Assembly (NCBI RefSeq): GCF_020042665.1
Contig: NZ_CP083376.1
Span: 1,090,001-1,154,000, forward strand
From: Pseudoxanthomonas sp. X-1
GTDB lineage: Bacteria > Pseudomonadota > Gammaproteobacteria > Xanthomonadales > Xanthomonadaceae
Length of the DNA: 64,000 nt
Reading direction: 5' to 3'
The translations under genes were made by a program, and so were the position numbers. Each line of letters begins with the position of its first letter. The stretch's first letter is position 1. The notes below the pieces were generated by a model. That model did no database searches, was not told the DNA's origin, and worked only from the letters and a program-made list of their open reading frames with translations. Shown in pieces: positions 35,021-43,870 of the stretch.

Positions 35021-36037
35021 ATGAACGTCACGATCAAGGACGTCGCCCGGGCCGCCGAAGTGTCCGTGGCCACCGTGTCCCGCGCCCTCAACGGGCGCCA
35101 GTACGTGGCCGAGGACGTGCGTGCCCGCATCCTGCAGGTCGCCAGTGAGCTGCGCTACAGCCCGCACCACGCCGCCCGTGCGCTGAGCAGCCGCCGTACC
35201 CACACCATCGGCGTGGTCCTGCCCGACCTGTACGGCGAGTTCTTCTCCGAGCTGATGCGCGGCATCGACCATGCCGCGCGCGAACGCGGCCTGCACCTGC
35301 TGGTGTCCAGCTGTCACGGCAGCCTGGCCGAACAGCGCGACGCGCTGCGCGCCACGCCCGGGCGGGTGGACGGCGTGCTGGTGATGTCGCCGTTCCTGGG
35401 CAGCGTCGAATCCCTGGATGAGGCGCTGGTGCCGGACGTCCCGGCGGTGCTGATGAACTGCGCCGGCAGCCCGCGCGCGGCCGTGCTCAACGTGGACAAC
35501 CACGGCGGCGCCTTCACCATGACCCGCCACCTGCTGGAGGTCGGCCACCGCCGCATCGCCTTCATCGCCGGGCCCGAGGACAACTTCGACGCGCGCGAGC
35601 GCCTGCGCGGCTACCAGGACGCGCTGGCCACCGTCGCCGACGCGGCCGCGCCCTGGGTGGTGCCGGGCAACTTCGACGAGGCCTCCGGCTATGCCGCCGG
35701 CGAGGCCTTCGCCGCGGGCGAGCGACCCGATGCGGTGTTCGCCGCCAATGACATGACCGCGCTGGGCTGCCTGTTCGCCCTGCGCAAGGCCGGCCTGCGC
35801 GTGCCCGAGGACATCGCGGTGGCCGGCTTCGACGACGTGCCGATGGCGCGCTACGTCAATCCGGCGCTGACCACCATGCGCGTGGACATCGCCAGTCTCG
35901 GCGCGCGCGCCCTGCACCTGCTGCTGCAGCACCCGGGGCTGGGCGGCGAGTCGGGCACGCCGGTCGATACCGCGCCTCTGATCCCGCAACTGGTCGTGCG
36001 CGACTCCAGCGCCATCCCGGAGCGACGCATGGCCTGA
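35021..36037 (+). CDS. LacI/GalR-family regulator of the second receptor/halogenase module
   Basis: A 338-residue LacI-type regulator: helix-turn-helix MNVTIKDVARAAEVSVATVSRALNGRQYV at the start, then TIGVVLPDLYGEFFSELMRGIDHAA and a C-terminal IAVAGFDDVPMARYVNPALTTMRVDI. It resembles the SalR/Aga type that controls sucrose or oligosaccharide receptors in Xanthomonas. ATG 35021 begins the conserved domain; the frame stays open upstream to a GTG at 34856 but that leader has no family likeness. The TonB receptor gene starts 90 bases after its stop. Confidence 0.9.
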   Translation: MNVTIKDVARAAEVSVATVSRALNGRQYVAEDVRARILQVASELRYSPHHAARALSSRRTHTIGVVLPDLYGEFFSELMRGIDHAARERGLHLLVSSCHGSLAEQRDALRATPGRVDGVLVMSPFLGSVESLDEALVPDVPAVLMNCAGSPRAAVLNVDNHGGAFTMTRHLLEVGHRRIAFIAGPEDNFDARERLRGYQDALATVADAAAPWVVPGNFDEASGYAAGEAFAAGERPDAVFAANDMTALGCLFALRKAGLRVPEDIAVAGFDDVPMARYVNPALTTMRVDIASLGARALHLLLQHPGLGGESGTPVDTAPLIPQLVVRDSSAIPERRMA

Positions 36038-36127
36038 CCCCTTCGTTCGAGCCGAAGTTTTCCCGCTTTCCCGCACGACACGTCCCATAAGAAAACGCGA
36101 TCCGACTGCCCCAAGGAGGGCACCGTC

Positions 36128-39100
36128 ATGAAGAACAAGCACTCCATCTCCCGCTCCCCGTCCCGCAGCCTGCTGGCCATCGCGCTGGCCGGCTGCATGG
36201 TCGCCTCGGTGCCTGCGTTCGCGCAGACTTCCACGGCCATCCTGCGCGGCACGGTGACCTCGGCCGATGCCGGCCAGGAGGTCACCGTGACCAATAAGGC
36301 CACCGGCTCCGTGCGACGCGCCGTGATCGGCCAGAACGGCAACTACACCGTGGTCGGCCTGCAGCCGGGCCTCTACACCGTTGAGGCGGGCGGTGTTTCG
36401 CGTGACGTCACCCTCACGGTCGCTTCGTCCTCCACCGTCGACCTGGAGGCACCGACTTCGGCCCCGGCTGGTGACGCCACCAACCTGGGCACCGTGTCGG
36501 TGACCGCGCCGCTGACCCGCGACGTGAAGACCTCCGAGGTCGGCAATACCATCTCGCTGCGCCAGATCGAACAGCTGCCGCAGGCGACCCGCAACTTCCT
36601 GGAGTTCGCCGACACCGTGCCCGGCATGGTGTTCAACGTCGACGCTCAGGGCCACACGACCCTGCGCGGCGGCGCCTCCAACTCCAGCGCCGGCAACCTG
36701 TACATCGACGGCGTCAGCCAGAAGAGCTACGTGGCCAAGGGCGGCATTGCCGGCCAGAACGACAGCCAGGGCAATCCATTCCCGCAGCTGGCCATCGGCG
36801 AGTACAAGGTCGTCACCTCCAACTACAAGGCCGAGTTCGGCCAGGTCAGCGGCGCGGCTCTGGTTGCCGCCACCAAGTCCGGCACCAACGAGTTCCACGG
36901 TGAGGTGTTCTACCGCTACACCGACCAGGACATGCGGAACAAGCGCCCGGACGAAGACGATGGCAAGGTCGAATCGCGCGTCAAGGAGTACGGCGCGGCC
37001 TTCGGCGGCCCGATCCTGCAGGATCGCATGCACTTCTTCGTGGCCTACGAGGGCAAGGACAACATCGTCCCGCGCTCGATCCAGCCGAGCCCCGAAGCCG
37101 GCCCCTATGTATCGCTGCTGCCGTCCAACCTGTCCTCGCAGTACGGCGCGGCCACGCTGCCCTTCAGCGAAGACCTGTACTTCGGCAAGATCGACTTCGA
37201 GCCAACCGACAACGATCGCTTCGAACTGGCCGCCCAGTATCGCGACGAGACCCAGGTCGACAATGTCGGCGCCCAGAACGCCACCGACCACGGCACCGAC
37301 AAGATCAACAAGGACAAGCGCGTGTCGCTGCGCTGGCAGCATAGCGCCGATGCTTGGTACAACGAGTTGATCGTGTCCAAGGAGTCCTCGGAGAACAATC
37401 CGTTGCCGATGGCCATTGGCCCCGGCGCCAACTACGTTTACCTGAACTATCGTCCGGCGCCGTCCACCGACATCGACGAGTACACGTTCTTGTCCACCGG
37501 CCCGGCCGGCGGCGCGAGCATCCAGCAGCGCAAGCAGGACGGCTGGAGTCTGCAGGATGACCTGACGTTCACCAGCTTCACCTGGCATGGCGAGCACACC
37601 ATCAAGATGGGTGTGAACTACAAGGACATCACCCTGACCGCGCAGGACGCCGCTTCGCAGAACCCGCAGTTCAGCTACCAAGTCGGCGCCGGCGGCGTGC
37701 CCGGGGTTGCCGCGACGCCTTATCGCGTCGACTTCTATTCGCCCTATGCGACCCCGGGCCAGAAGGCGCTGGTGGAAACCGATGCCAAGCAGTACGGCAT
37801 CTACATCCAGGACGACTGGGCGGTCACCGACAAGCTGCTGCTCAACATCGGCGTGCGCTGGGACTACGAAGACAACCCGGCCTATACCGATTTCGTGACC
37901 GCGCCAGGCTTCGTCGCCGCGCTCAACGCCGATGATCCCGAAAATCCCGGCAGGCCGTGGGGCGATCGTCTGTTGGCCAGTGGCATCAACTATCACGACT
38001 ACATCTCGACCGGCCATAACCGCAAGAACTTCAAGGACGCCTGGCAGCCGCGCCTGGGCTTCTCCTATGACATGTTCGGTGACGAGAGCAGCGTGATCCA
38101 CGGCGGTGCGGGTCGCTCCTACGACCGCAATCTGTTCGAGCAGCTGGCCTACGAGACCAGCAAGGCGGCGCTGTCCCCGGTGGCGGTGTTCTTCCGGGGC
38201 AACTACCCCAACAGCACCAATGGCTGCTACCGCCCCGACCGGCTTTGCGTCGACTACGATCCCAAATACCAGGACATCAACCAGCTCAACGCCATCGCCG
38301 GCGTGCAGGGCAGCGGTGAGTTGTTCATCTTCAACAATCATCTCAAGACGCCCTACAGCGACCAGTACAGCCTGGGCGTGAGCAACCAGGTCGGCGACTG
38401 GCTGACCGACGTCACCGTGCAGCGCAATCTGAGCTACGACGGCTTCGCGATGACGCTGATCAATCGCTATCCCAATGGCGCCTACTTCGAAAATGGCAGC
38501 GCACCCTGGGGCGAGCCGGTGCCGGGTTACAACAACACGATTCTGGGCGGCAACGGCCTGGAGTCGCGCAGCACCCAGGTCCTGCTGTCGGCCGAGAAGC
38601 CGTACACCAAGGAATCCGGTTGGGGCGCCACGTTCTCCTATACCCATACCAACGCGCGCCAGAACCGCAACATCGACGAGGCCTTCGCCTTCGACAAGGC
38701 GCGTATCCAGGACTACCCGTTCGTCAAGTCCGACGCGGTGGCTGCGCACCGCTTCGTCGCCTCCGGCTCGTTGGACGGCTTCTGGGGCATGACCTTCGGC
38801 GCCAAGCTGGTGCTGGCCACGCCCGAGCCGATCAATGCGATTGCCTGCTATGGCCGCACTGATCCCGATGGCGCGACCTGTCAGCAGGTTGGCGTCACGC
38901 CGCCCGGTTCTGGCAAGTTCCTCTTTGGTGGCGACATCTGGGGTTACCGCACGGTGGACTTCCAGGCGAGCAAGGACTTCACCGTCCACAATGACTTCAA
39001 GCTTTCCGCGCGCCTGAACCTGCTCAACGCGTTCAACTTCAAGAACTACTCGGCCTACTCGTACGGCGACTGGGGCAGCAATGGTCAGCTCGATCCGCAC

Positions 39101-39175
39101 ATCACGATCAACAAGACTGGTGACATCAACTACTTCCCGCGCACGTTGACGCTGGAAATCGGCGCCAAGTTCTAA
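36128..39175 (+). CDS. Oar-like TonB-dependent receptor with carboxypeptidase-like domain
   Basis: A 1015-residue outer membrane receptor. After the signal peptide (SLLAIALAGCMVASVPAFAQ) comes a carboxypeptidase-regulatory-like beta-sandwich (ILRGTVTSADAGQEVTVTNKATGS, residues about 37-105). Then follow the plug (VSVTAPLTRDVKTSEVGNTI, TLRGGASNSSAGNLYIDGV) and a barrel ending LEIGAKF. It is a different receptor type from the one at 6262, which has no such N-terminal domain. AAGGAGG precedes the ATG. Ligand unknown, probably a saccharide given the LacI regulator. A hairpin and then the halogenase gene follow. Confidence 0.93.
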   Translation: MKNKHSISRSPSRSLLAIALAGCMVASVPAFAQTSTAILRGTVTSADAGQEVTVTNKATGSVRRAVIGQNGNYTVVGLQPGLYTVEAGGVSRDVTLTVASSSTVDLEAPTSAPAGDATNLGTVSVTAPLTRDVKTSEVGNTISLRQIEQLPQATRNFLEFADTVPGMVFNVDAQGHTTLRGGASNSSAGNLYIDGVSQKSYVAKGGIAGQNDSQGNPFPQLAIGEYKVVTSNYKAEFGQVSGAALVAATKSGTNEFHGEVFYRYTDQDMRNKRPDEDDGKVESRVKEYGAAFGGPILQDRMHFFVAYEGKDNIVPRSIQPSPEAGPYVSLLPSNLSSQYGAATLPFSEDLYFGKIDFEPTDNDRFELAAQYRDETQVDNVGAQNATDHGTDKINKDKRVSLRWQHSADAWYNELIVSKESSENNPLPMAIGPGANYVYLNYRPAPSTDIDEYTFLSTGPAGGASIQQRKQDGWSLQDDLTFTSFTWHGEHTIKMGVNYKDITLTAQDAASQNPQFSYQVGAGGVPGVAATPYRVDFYSPYATPGQKALVETDAKQYGIYIQDDWAVTDKLLLNIGVRWDYEDNPAYTDFVTAPGFVAALNADDPENPGRPWGDRLLASGINYHDYISTGHNRKNFKDAWQPRLGFSYDMFGDESSVIHGGAGRSYDRNLFEQLAYETSKAALSPVAVFFRGNYPNSTNGCYRPDRLCVDYDPKYQDINQLNAIAGVQGSGELFIFNNHLKTPYSDQYSLGVSNQVGDWLTDVTVQRNLSYDGFAMTLINRYPNGAYFENGSAPWGEPVPGYNNTILGGNGLESRSTQVLLSAEKPYTKESGWGATFSYTHTNARQNRNIDEAFAFDKARIQDYPFVKSDAVAAHRFVASGSLDGFWGMTFGAKLVLATPEPINAIACYGRTDPDGATCQQVGVTPPGSGKFLFGGDIWGYRTVDFQASKDFTVHNDFKLSARLNLLNAFNFKNYSAYSYGDWGSNGQLDPHITINKTGDINYFPRTLTLEIGAKF

Positions 39176-39217
39176 TCAAACGAACGCCACACCGCATGCA
39201 TTGAAGCGCGTGCACAC

Positions 39218-39248
39218 CGAACGGGGCCAACTGGCCCCGTTCGTCTTT
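39218..39248 (+). terminator. Hairpin after the second TonB receptor
   Basis: CGAACGGGGCCA pairs with TGGCCCCGTTCG (39218-39229 with 39232-39243) around a two-base gap; a short T-rich end (GTCTTT) follows. A weak terminator or a partial attenuator before the halogenase gene is likely. Confidence 0.65.
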
Positions 39249-39286
39249 GCTCGCAAGGTGCGCGCGACCGTTTACGGGACAATCCG

Positions 39287-40804
39287 ATGAGTGCTTCCTC
39301 GATCCGCAACATCGTCATCGTCGGCGGCGGCACCGCCGGCTGGATGGCCGCTGCCGCGTTCGCGCGCGTGCTTGGACCAACGTACAACGTCACGCTGGTC
39401 GAGTCCGAACAGATCGGCACGGTTGGAGTGGGCGAGGCCACGGTTCCGCACATCAAGGCCTTCAACAACCTGCTGGGCCTGGACGAGGCTGCATTCGTAC
39501 GCCAGACCCAGGGCACCTTCAAGCTGGGCATCGAGTTCGTGGACTGGCACCATGTGGGCGACCGGTACATCCACGGCTTCGGCAGCGAGATCGGCCATCC
39601 GCTCGGCCTGTTGCCGTTCCACCAGTACTGGATCAAGGCGCGCCACGCCGGCTGGGCCAAGCCGCTAGGTCATTACACGCTCAACACGGTCGCCGCACCG
39701 CTGGGCAGGTTCATGACCTCGGCCAGCGACGTGCCACCGGGCTCGCCACTGGCCAACATCGCTTATGCCTACCATTTCGATGCGGCGCTGTATGCACGCT
39801 TTCTGCGTAGCTATGCAGAGCAGCGTGGTGTGCGCCGGATCGAGGGCATCGTCGAAACGGTGCATCGGCATCCGGAAAATGGTGACGTGTTGTCCGTGAC
39901 CTTGCAGGACGACACGCGGGTCGCAGGCGATCTGTTCGTGGACTGCTCGGGCTTTCGCGGGCTGCTGATCGAGCAGGCGCTGCACACCGGGTACGAAGAC
40001 TTCACCCATTGGTTGCCCTGTGATCGCGCGCTGGCCGTCCCTTGCGAAAAGGTCGGCCCGCCCGTGCCCTACACTCGCTCCACCGCGCGCCCGGCTGGCT
40101 GGCAATGGCGTATTCCGCTGCAGCACCGCACTGGCAACGGCTATGTGTATTCCAGTGCGCATCTCAGCGAGGATGAAGCCACCGCCACCTTGCTGGCTAA
40201 CCTGGACGGCAAACCGCTGGGCGAACCGCGCCCGCTGCGCTTTACGACCGGGCGCAGGAGGAAATGCTGGAACAAGAATGTCGTCGCGCTCGGCTTGGCC
40301 AGCGGCTTCATGGAGCCGCTGGAATCCACCAGTATCCATCTGATCCAGTCCGGGATATCCAAGCTTCTGGAACTGTTCCCGCGGGAGGGCCTCAGCCCCG
40401 TGCTGAGGCAGCGCTACAACGACAGGCTGGCGTTCGAATTCGATCGCATCCGCGACTTCCTGGTCCTGCACTACAAGGCCACCGCACGCTCGGATTCCGG
40501 CTTCTGGCGGCAATGCCGCGACATGGATATCCCGGATACGCTGCAGGCCACGCTGGATCTCTTCGCGGACAGCGGCCGGTTCTATCGCAATGGCGAGGAA
40601 ATGTTTGCCGAGATCAGCTGGGTGCAGGTCATGGTCGGCCAGGGAATCCTGCCCGCCAGCTATCATCCTTTGGTGGATCAGGTGCCAGAAGTCGATCTCA
40701 AGGGATTTCTGGCGAGCATCGAGCAGACTCTCGCGCATTGCGCGCAGGCCATGCCGCCGCATGAGGCCTTCATCGCCCGGGCCTGCGCCGCGCCTGCCTC
40801 CTAG
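39287..40804 (+). CDS. Flavin-dependent tryptophan-halogenase-family protein, second copy
   Basis: A 505-residue paralogue of the protein at 9975, equal in length and aligned through almost its whole length (for example GWQWRIPLQHRTGNGYVYSS is shared, residues 271-290). FAD motif VIVGGGTAGWM; catalytic Lys79 in TFKLGIEFVDW and Glu346 in MEPLEST match the PrnA/RebH numbers exactly, and WxWxIP is at 272-277. The gene is less GC-rich than its neighbours in wobble positions. Its last 46 bases are duplicated 600 bases further on (41400-41445). Expected to halogenate an aromatic ring; substrate unknown. Confidence 0.9.
   Translation: MSASSIRNIVIVGGGTAGWMAAAAFARVLGPTYNVTLVESEQIGTVGVGEATVPHIKAFNNLLGLDEAAFVRQTQGTFKLGIEFVDWHHVGDRYIHGFGSEIGHPLGLLPFHQYWIKARHAGWAKPLGHYTLNTVAAPLGRFMTSASDVPPGSPLANIAYAYHFDAALYARFLRSYAEQRGVRRIEGIVETVHRHPENGDVLSVTLQDDTRVAGDLFVDCSGFRGLLIEQALHTGYEDFTHWLPCDRALAVPCEKVGPPVPYTRSTARPAGWQWRIPLQHRTGNGYVYSSAHLSEDEATATLLANLDGKPLGEPRPLRFTTGRRRKCWNKNVVALGLASGFMEPLESTSIHLIQSGISKLLELFPREGLSPVLRQRYNDRLAFEFDRIRDFLVLHYKATARSDSGFWRQCRDMDIPDTLQATLDLFADSGRFYRNGEEMFAEISWVQVMVGQGILPASYHPLVDQVPEVDLKGFLASIEQTLAHCAQAMPPHEAFIARACAAPAS
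40749..40794 (+). repeat. 46-base direct repeat, copy in halogenase tail
   Basis: Encodes the end of the halogenase (AMPPHEAFIARACAAP). It matches 41400-41445 at 45 of 46 bases in the same orientation and reading frame. The two copies flank the small secreted gene. Confidence 0.95.
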
Positions 40805-40833
40805 AAAGCTCCCGCGAATGGGTACACCCGCGC

Positions 40834-41235
40834 TCAATCCACATTGATGATGGCGTCCTGCGGCGCCAGGAAGTTCTGGCCCTGGTACAGAGGCCTTGCC
40901 GAAAGGGTATAGGTTCCGGGCGTCTGGATCGTTGCCTTGCAATGCCTGATCGGCGTTGTGTTTCCGGTATCGTTCCCCGTGCTGCACAGGAACTGGTTGT
41001 TCGCGTAAATGCCAAAGCCGCTCAGGGGATCGACCGATTTTCCTCCGCTGATGTAGATATCTGCGGTGATGCCCGCGAACTTTGGAAAGGTTCCCGACTG
41101 CCACGCTCCCTGGGTCTGATGTGACGTCGGCGGGCATGGCACCGGCTGATTGTCCGGGTCCAGACAGACCTCGGCATGCGCGAGGTACGGGACGCCCATC
41201 ATCGGGACGAGCAGCAAAAGCGCGGCGCGTTTCAT
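40834..41235 (-). CDS. Small secreted protein, unknown function
   Basis: A 133-residue protein with a clear Sec signal peptide (MKRAALLLLVPMMGVPYLAH, cleaved before EVCLDPDNQ). The mature part has four cysteines (EVCLDP, PVPCPP, FLCSTG, RHCKAT), enough for two disulfides, and is rich in Gly, Thr and Asn with beta-strand character (ITADIYISGGKSVDPLSGFGIYANNQ). AAGGAGG lies just upstream of the start. Lower GC than the surroundings and its position between two copies of the halogenase tail suggest it arrived by transfer. Not recognised. Confidence 0.7.
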   Translation of the reverse strand: MKRAALLLLVPMMGVPYLAHAEVCLDPDNQPVPCPPTSHQTQGAWQSGTFPKFAGITADIYISGGKSVDPLSGFGIYANNQFLCSTGNDTGNTTPIRHCKATIQTPGTYTLSARPLYQGQNFLAPQDAIINVD

Positions 41236-41262
41236 GATTGCCTCCTTGCAACTGGATGTGAT

Positions 41263-41331
41263 GGATAACGCAGGGTGCTCGCAGAGAGACCGTGAGCTCC
41301 GGACGTAGCTATATGCGTCGGATCGTTATCC
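41263..41331. repeat. Inverted repeat GGATAACG/CGTTATCC in the 5' region of the secreted gene
   Basis: Arms at 41263-41270 and 41324-41331 enclose 53 bases. A second, tight dyad CATGCCTG/CAGGCATG lies at 41351-41373. Both sit upstream of the minus-strand secreted gene in AT-richer DNA, so they may be a structured leader, operators, or the edges of the inserted segment. Confidence 0.55.
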
Positions 41332-41380
41332 AGTCGTGTATCAACAGTTACATGCCTGTTTAAGTCAGGCATGCCTGGTC

Positions 41381-41464
41381 CTGGACCACTGCGTGGGCGC
41401 CATGCCGCCGCATGAGGCCTTCATCGCCCGGACCTGCGCCGCGCCGCCGCCCCGCGGCAACTGA
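41381..41464 (+). pseudogene. Remnant of a halogenase 3' end
   Basis: In frame this reads LDHCVGAMPPHEAFIARTCAAPPPRGN and stops, compared with LAHCAQAMPPHEAFIARACAAPAS in the intact halogenase. The codons before the ATG match only partly (13 of 21 bases), then identity jumps to 45 of 46. It is the tail of a former second halogenase copy, or the original tail displaced by an insertion. Confidence 0.8.
41400..41445 (+). repeat. 46-base direct repeat, downstream copy
   Basis: Same as 40749-40794 with one mismatch (A in place of G, changing Ala to Thr in the remnant). Confidence 0.95.
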
Positions 41465-41544
41465 ACCGGGAAGGCCGTCTGCACGCATTGTGCGGCCTGG
41501 TCGAGGCATCATGTTGGCCCCACCCAAAGCGGCAGGTGCGCGTC

Positions 41545-43842
41545 ATGGCCAGCGATGAACCGAACGTCCCCGGCGTCGAGGACTACGAGGCCGCCGCCGG
41601 CGGATGGGGCGCGCTGCGCGCGGTGGCCAGGGCGCTGAAGGACCAGATGGACGTGCCGCGCGAGACCTCGGCGCTGCGGCGGGTCAACCAGCCCGACGGC
41701 TTCGACTGTCCCGGCTGCGCCTGGCCCGATCCGGCGCATACCTCGTCCTTCGAGTTCTGCGAGAACGGCGCCAAGGCGGTCAGCTGGGAGGCCACCGCCA
41801 AGCGCGCCACGCCCGACTTCTTCGCGCGGCACACCGTGGCCGAGCTGTGGGAGTGGAACGACCACCAGCTCGAGGACGCCGGTCGCCTGACCGAGCCGAT
41901 GGTCTACGACCACCAGAGCGACCGCTACGTGCCGATCGGCTGGGACGAGGCGTTCGAGCGTATCGGTCGCGCGCTGCGTGCGCTGCCCTCGCCGGACATG
42001 GCCGAGTTCTACACCTCGGGGCGCGCGTCGAACGAGGCGGCGTTCCTGTACCAGTTGATGGTGCGCGAGTTCGGCACCAACAACTTCCCCGACTGTTCCA
42101 ACATGTGCCACGAGGCCACCAGCGTGGGCCTGCCGCAGTCCATCGGCGTGGGCAAGGGCACGGTGACGCTGGAGGACTTCGATCACTGCGATGCGCTTTT
42201 CAGCTTCGGCCACAATCCGGGCACTAACCATCCGCGCATGCTCACCACGCTGCGCGCGCTGGCCAAGCGCGGCGTGCCGATCATCGCGGTCAATCCGCTC
42301 AAGGAGCGCGGCCTGGAGCGCTTCGTCTCGCCGCAGCATCCGACCGAGATGCTGACCAACCACGGCACGCAGATCGCCCAGGCCTATTACCAGGTCAAGG
42401 TCGGCGGCGATGCGGCCATGCTCAAGGGCATGATGAAGTGGCTGCTGCAGGCCGATGCGGACGATATCGCCGCCGGCGGCACCGGCCTGCTCGATCGCGC
42501 CTTCATCGCCGAGCACACCGAGGGCTTCGAGGCGTTGCGCGCGGACATCGAGGCCACGCGCTGGGAGGACATCGTGCAGGCCTCGGGCCTGGCCCGTGCC
42601 GAGATCGAGGCCGCCGCCCAGGTCTACGCCAAGGCCGAGCGGGTGATCCTGTGCTACGGCATGGGCATGACCCAGCATCTGCACGGCACGCAGAACGTGC
42701 ACCTGATGGCCGATCTGCTGCTCCTGCGCGGCAACATGGGCCGGCCCGGTGCCGGCATCGCGCCGATCCGCGGCCACTCCAACGTGCAGGGCGACCGCAC
42801 GGTCGGCATTACCGAAAAGCCCACGCAGGCGCTGCTCGACGGCATCCAGGCCAAGTACGGGTTCTCCTTCCCGCTCAGCCATGGGCACGATGCGGTGGAG
42901 GCGATGAAAGCCATCCGCGACGGCCGCTCCAAGGCCTTCGTCGCGCTGGGCGGCAACCTGGCCGTGGCCATGCCCGATCCGCAGGCCTGCTTCGCCGCGA
43001 TGCGTTCGCTGGACCTGGCCGTGCATATCGCCACCAAGCCCAACCGCTCGCATCTGATCCCGGCCAGGGAGACTTTCCTGCTGCCGTGCCTGGGCCGCAC
43101 CGAGCGCGACGAACAGGCCAACGGCCCGCAGTCGGTGACGGTGGAGGACTCGATGTCGATGGTGCACGCCTCGCAGGGCAGGCTGACGCCGGCGTCCGAA
43201 CACCTGCGCTCGGAGCCGGCGATCATCGCCGGCATGGCGCGCGCGCTGCTGCCGCACAGCAAGGTCGACTGGGCGTGGCTGGTCGAGGACTACGACCGCA
43301 TCCGTGACGGGATCGAGGCGGTGTTTCCGATCTTCCGCGACTACAACCAGCGCATCCGTACGCCGGGCGGCTTCCGCCTGCCGGTCGGCGCCTCGGTACG
43401 CGACTGGGGCGGCCCAGGCAAGAAGGCGCAGTTCCTGGTCGTCGAAGGGCTGGCCGAGGACGCGCCGGTCGCGCAGCCGGGCCTGCTGACGCTGACGACG
43501 CTGCGCGCGCACGACCAGTACAACACCACGCTTTATGGCCTGAGCGATCGCTACCGCGGCGTGCACGGGCGGCGCGACGTGGTGTTCCTCAACGCCGAAG
43601 ACCTGGCCATGCTGGGGCTGGAGCAGGGCGACCTGATCGACGTGGCCTCGCGTCTGCCCGGCGCCACGGGCGAGGACCACACTGTACGCGGCTTCACCGC
43701 GGTGGCCTACGACATCCCGCGCGGCTGCGCGGCGATGTACTACCCGGAAGGCAATTGCCTGGTGCCGCTGGAGAGCTACGACCGGCAGTCCGGCACGCCG
43801 ACCTACAAGTCGGTGCCGGTCAAGGTCAGCGCCGCGGCCTGA
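41545..43842 (+). CDS. FdhF/YdeP-family molybdopterin oxidoreductase
   Basis: A 765-residue molybdenum (or tungsten) enzyme of the formate dehydrogenase-like group. An N-terminal cysteine set (Cys55, Cys58 in FDCPGCAW and Cys72) can hold an iron-sulfur cluster. NMCHEATSVG with Cys188 occupies the place of the selenocysteine VUHGP motif of E. coli FDH-H. Further cofactor signatures are AEFYTSGRASNEAAFLYQ, FGHNPGTNHPRML, LLLRGNMGRPGAGIAPIRGHSNVQGDRT and the C-terminal beta-barrel GYNTT-like QYNTTLYG. The YdeP relative of E. coli is linked to acid resistance; the reaction is unproven. The start at 41545 begins the conserved region. moeA and mobA lie convergent just downstream. Confidence 0.9.
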   Translation: MASDEPNVPGVEDYEAAAGGWGALRAVARALKDQMDVPRETSALRRVNQPDGFDCPGCAWPDPAHTSSFEFCENGAKAVSWEATAKRATPDFFARHTVAELWEWNDHQLEDAGRLTEPMVYDHQSDRYVPIGWDEAFERIGRALRALPSPDMAEFYTSGRASNEAAFLYQLMVREFGTNNFPDCSNMCHEATSVGLPQSIGVGKGTVTLEDFDHCDALFSFGHNPGTNHPRMLTTLRALAKRGVPIIAVNPLKERGLERFVSPQHPTEMLTNHGTQIAQAYYQVKVGGDAAMLKGMMKWLLQADADDIAAGGTGLLDRAFIAEHTEGFEALRADIEATRWEDIVQASGLARAEIEAAAQVYAKAERVILCYGMGMTQHLHGTQNVHLMADLLLLRGNMGRPGAGIAPIRGHSNVQGDRTVGITEKPTQALLDGIQAKYGFSFPLSHGHDAVEAMKAIRDGRSKAFVALGGNLAVAMPDPQACFAAMRSLDLAVHIATKPNRSHLIPARETFLLPCLGRTERDEQANGPQSVTVEDSMSMVHASQGRLTPASEHLRSEPAIIAGMARALLPHSKVDWAWLVEDYDRIRDGIEAVFPIFRDYNQRIRTPGGFRLPVGASVRDWGGPGKKAQFLVVEGLAEDAPVAQPGLLTLTTLRAHDQYNTTLYGLSDRYRGVHGRRDVVFLNAEDLAMLGLEQGDLIDVASRLPGATGEDHTVRGFTAVAYDIPRGCAAMYYPEGNCLVPLESYDRQSGTPTYKSVPVKVSAAA

Positions 43843-43870
43843 CGGCGCTCGACCTGCCCGGCGACCGCGT

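Noticed and set aside
34745..39100. Very long open frame antisense to the LacI and Oar-like receptor genes
   Set aside because: High GC leaves antisense frames open. Its translation is Val/Ala/Gly/Arg-rich with no domain, while the plus-strand genes have clear families.
40749..41445. Composite transposon flanked by direct repeats
   Set aside because: The repeats are the coding tail of the halogenase, not an insertion sequence, and there is no transposase between them.
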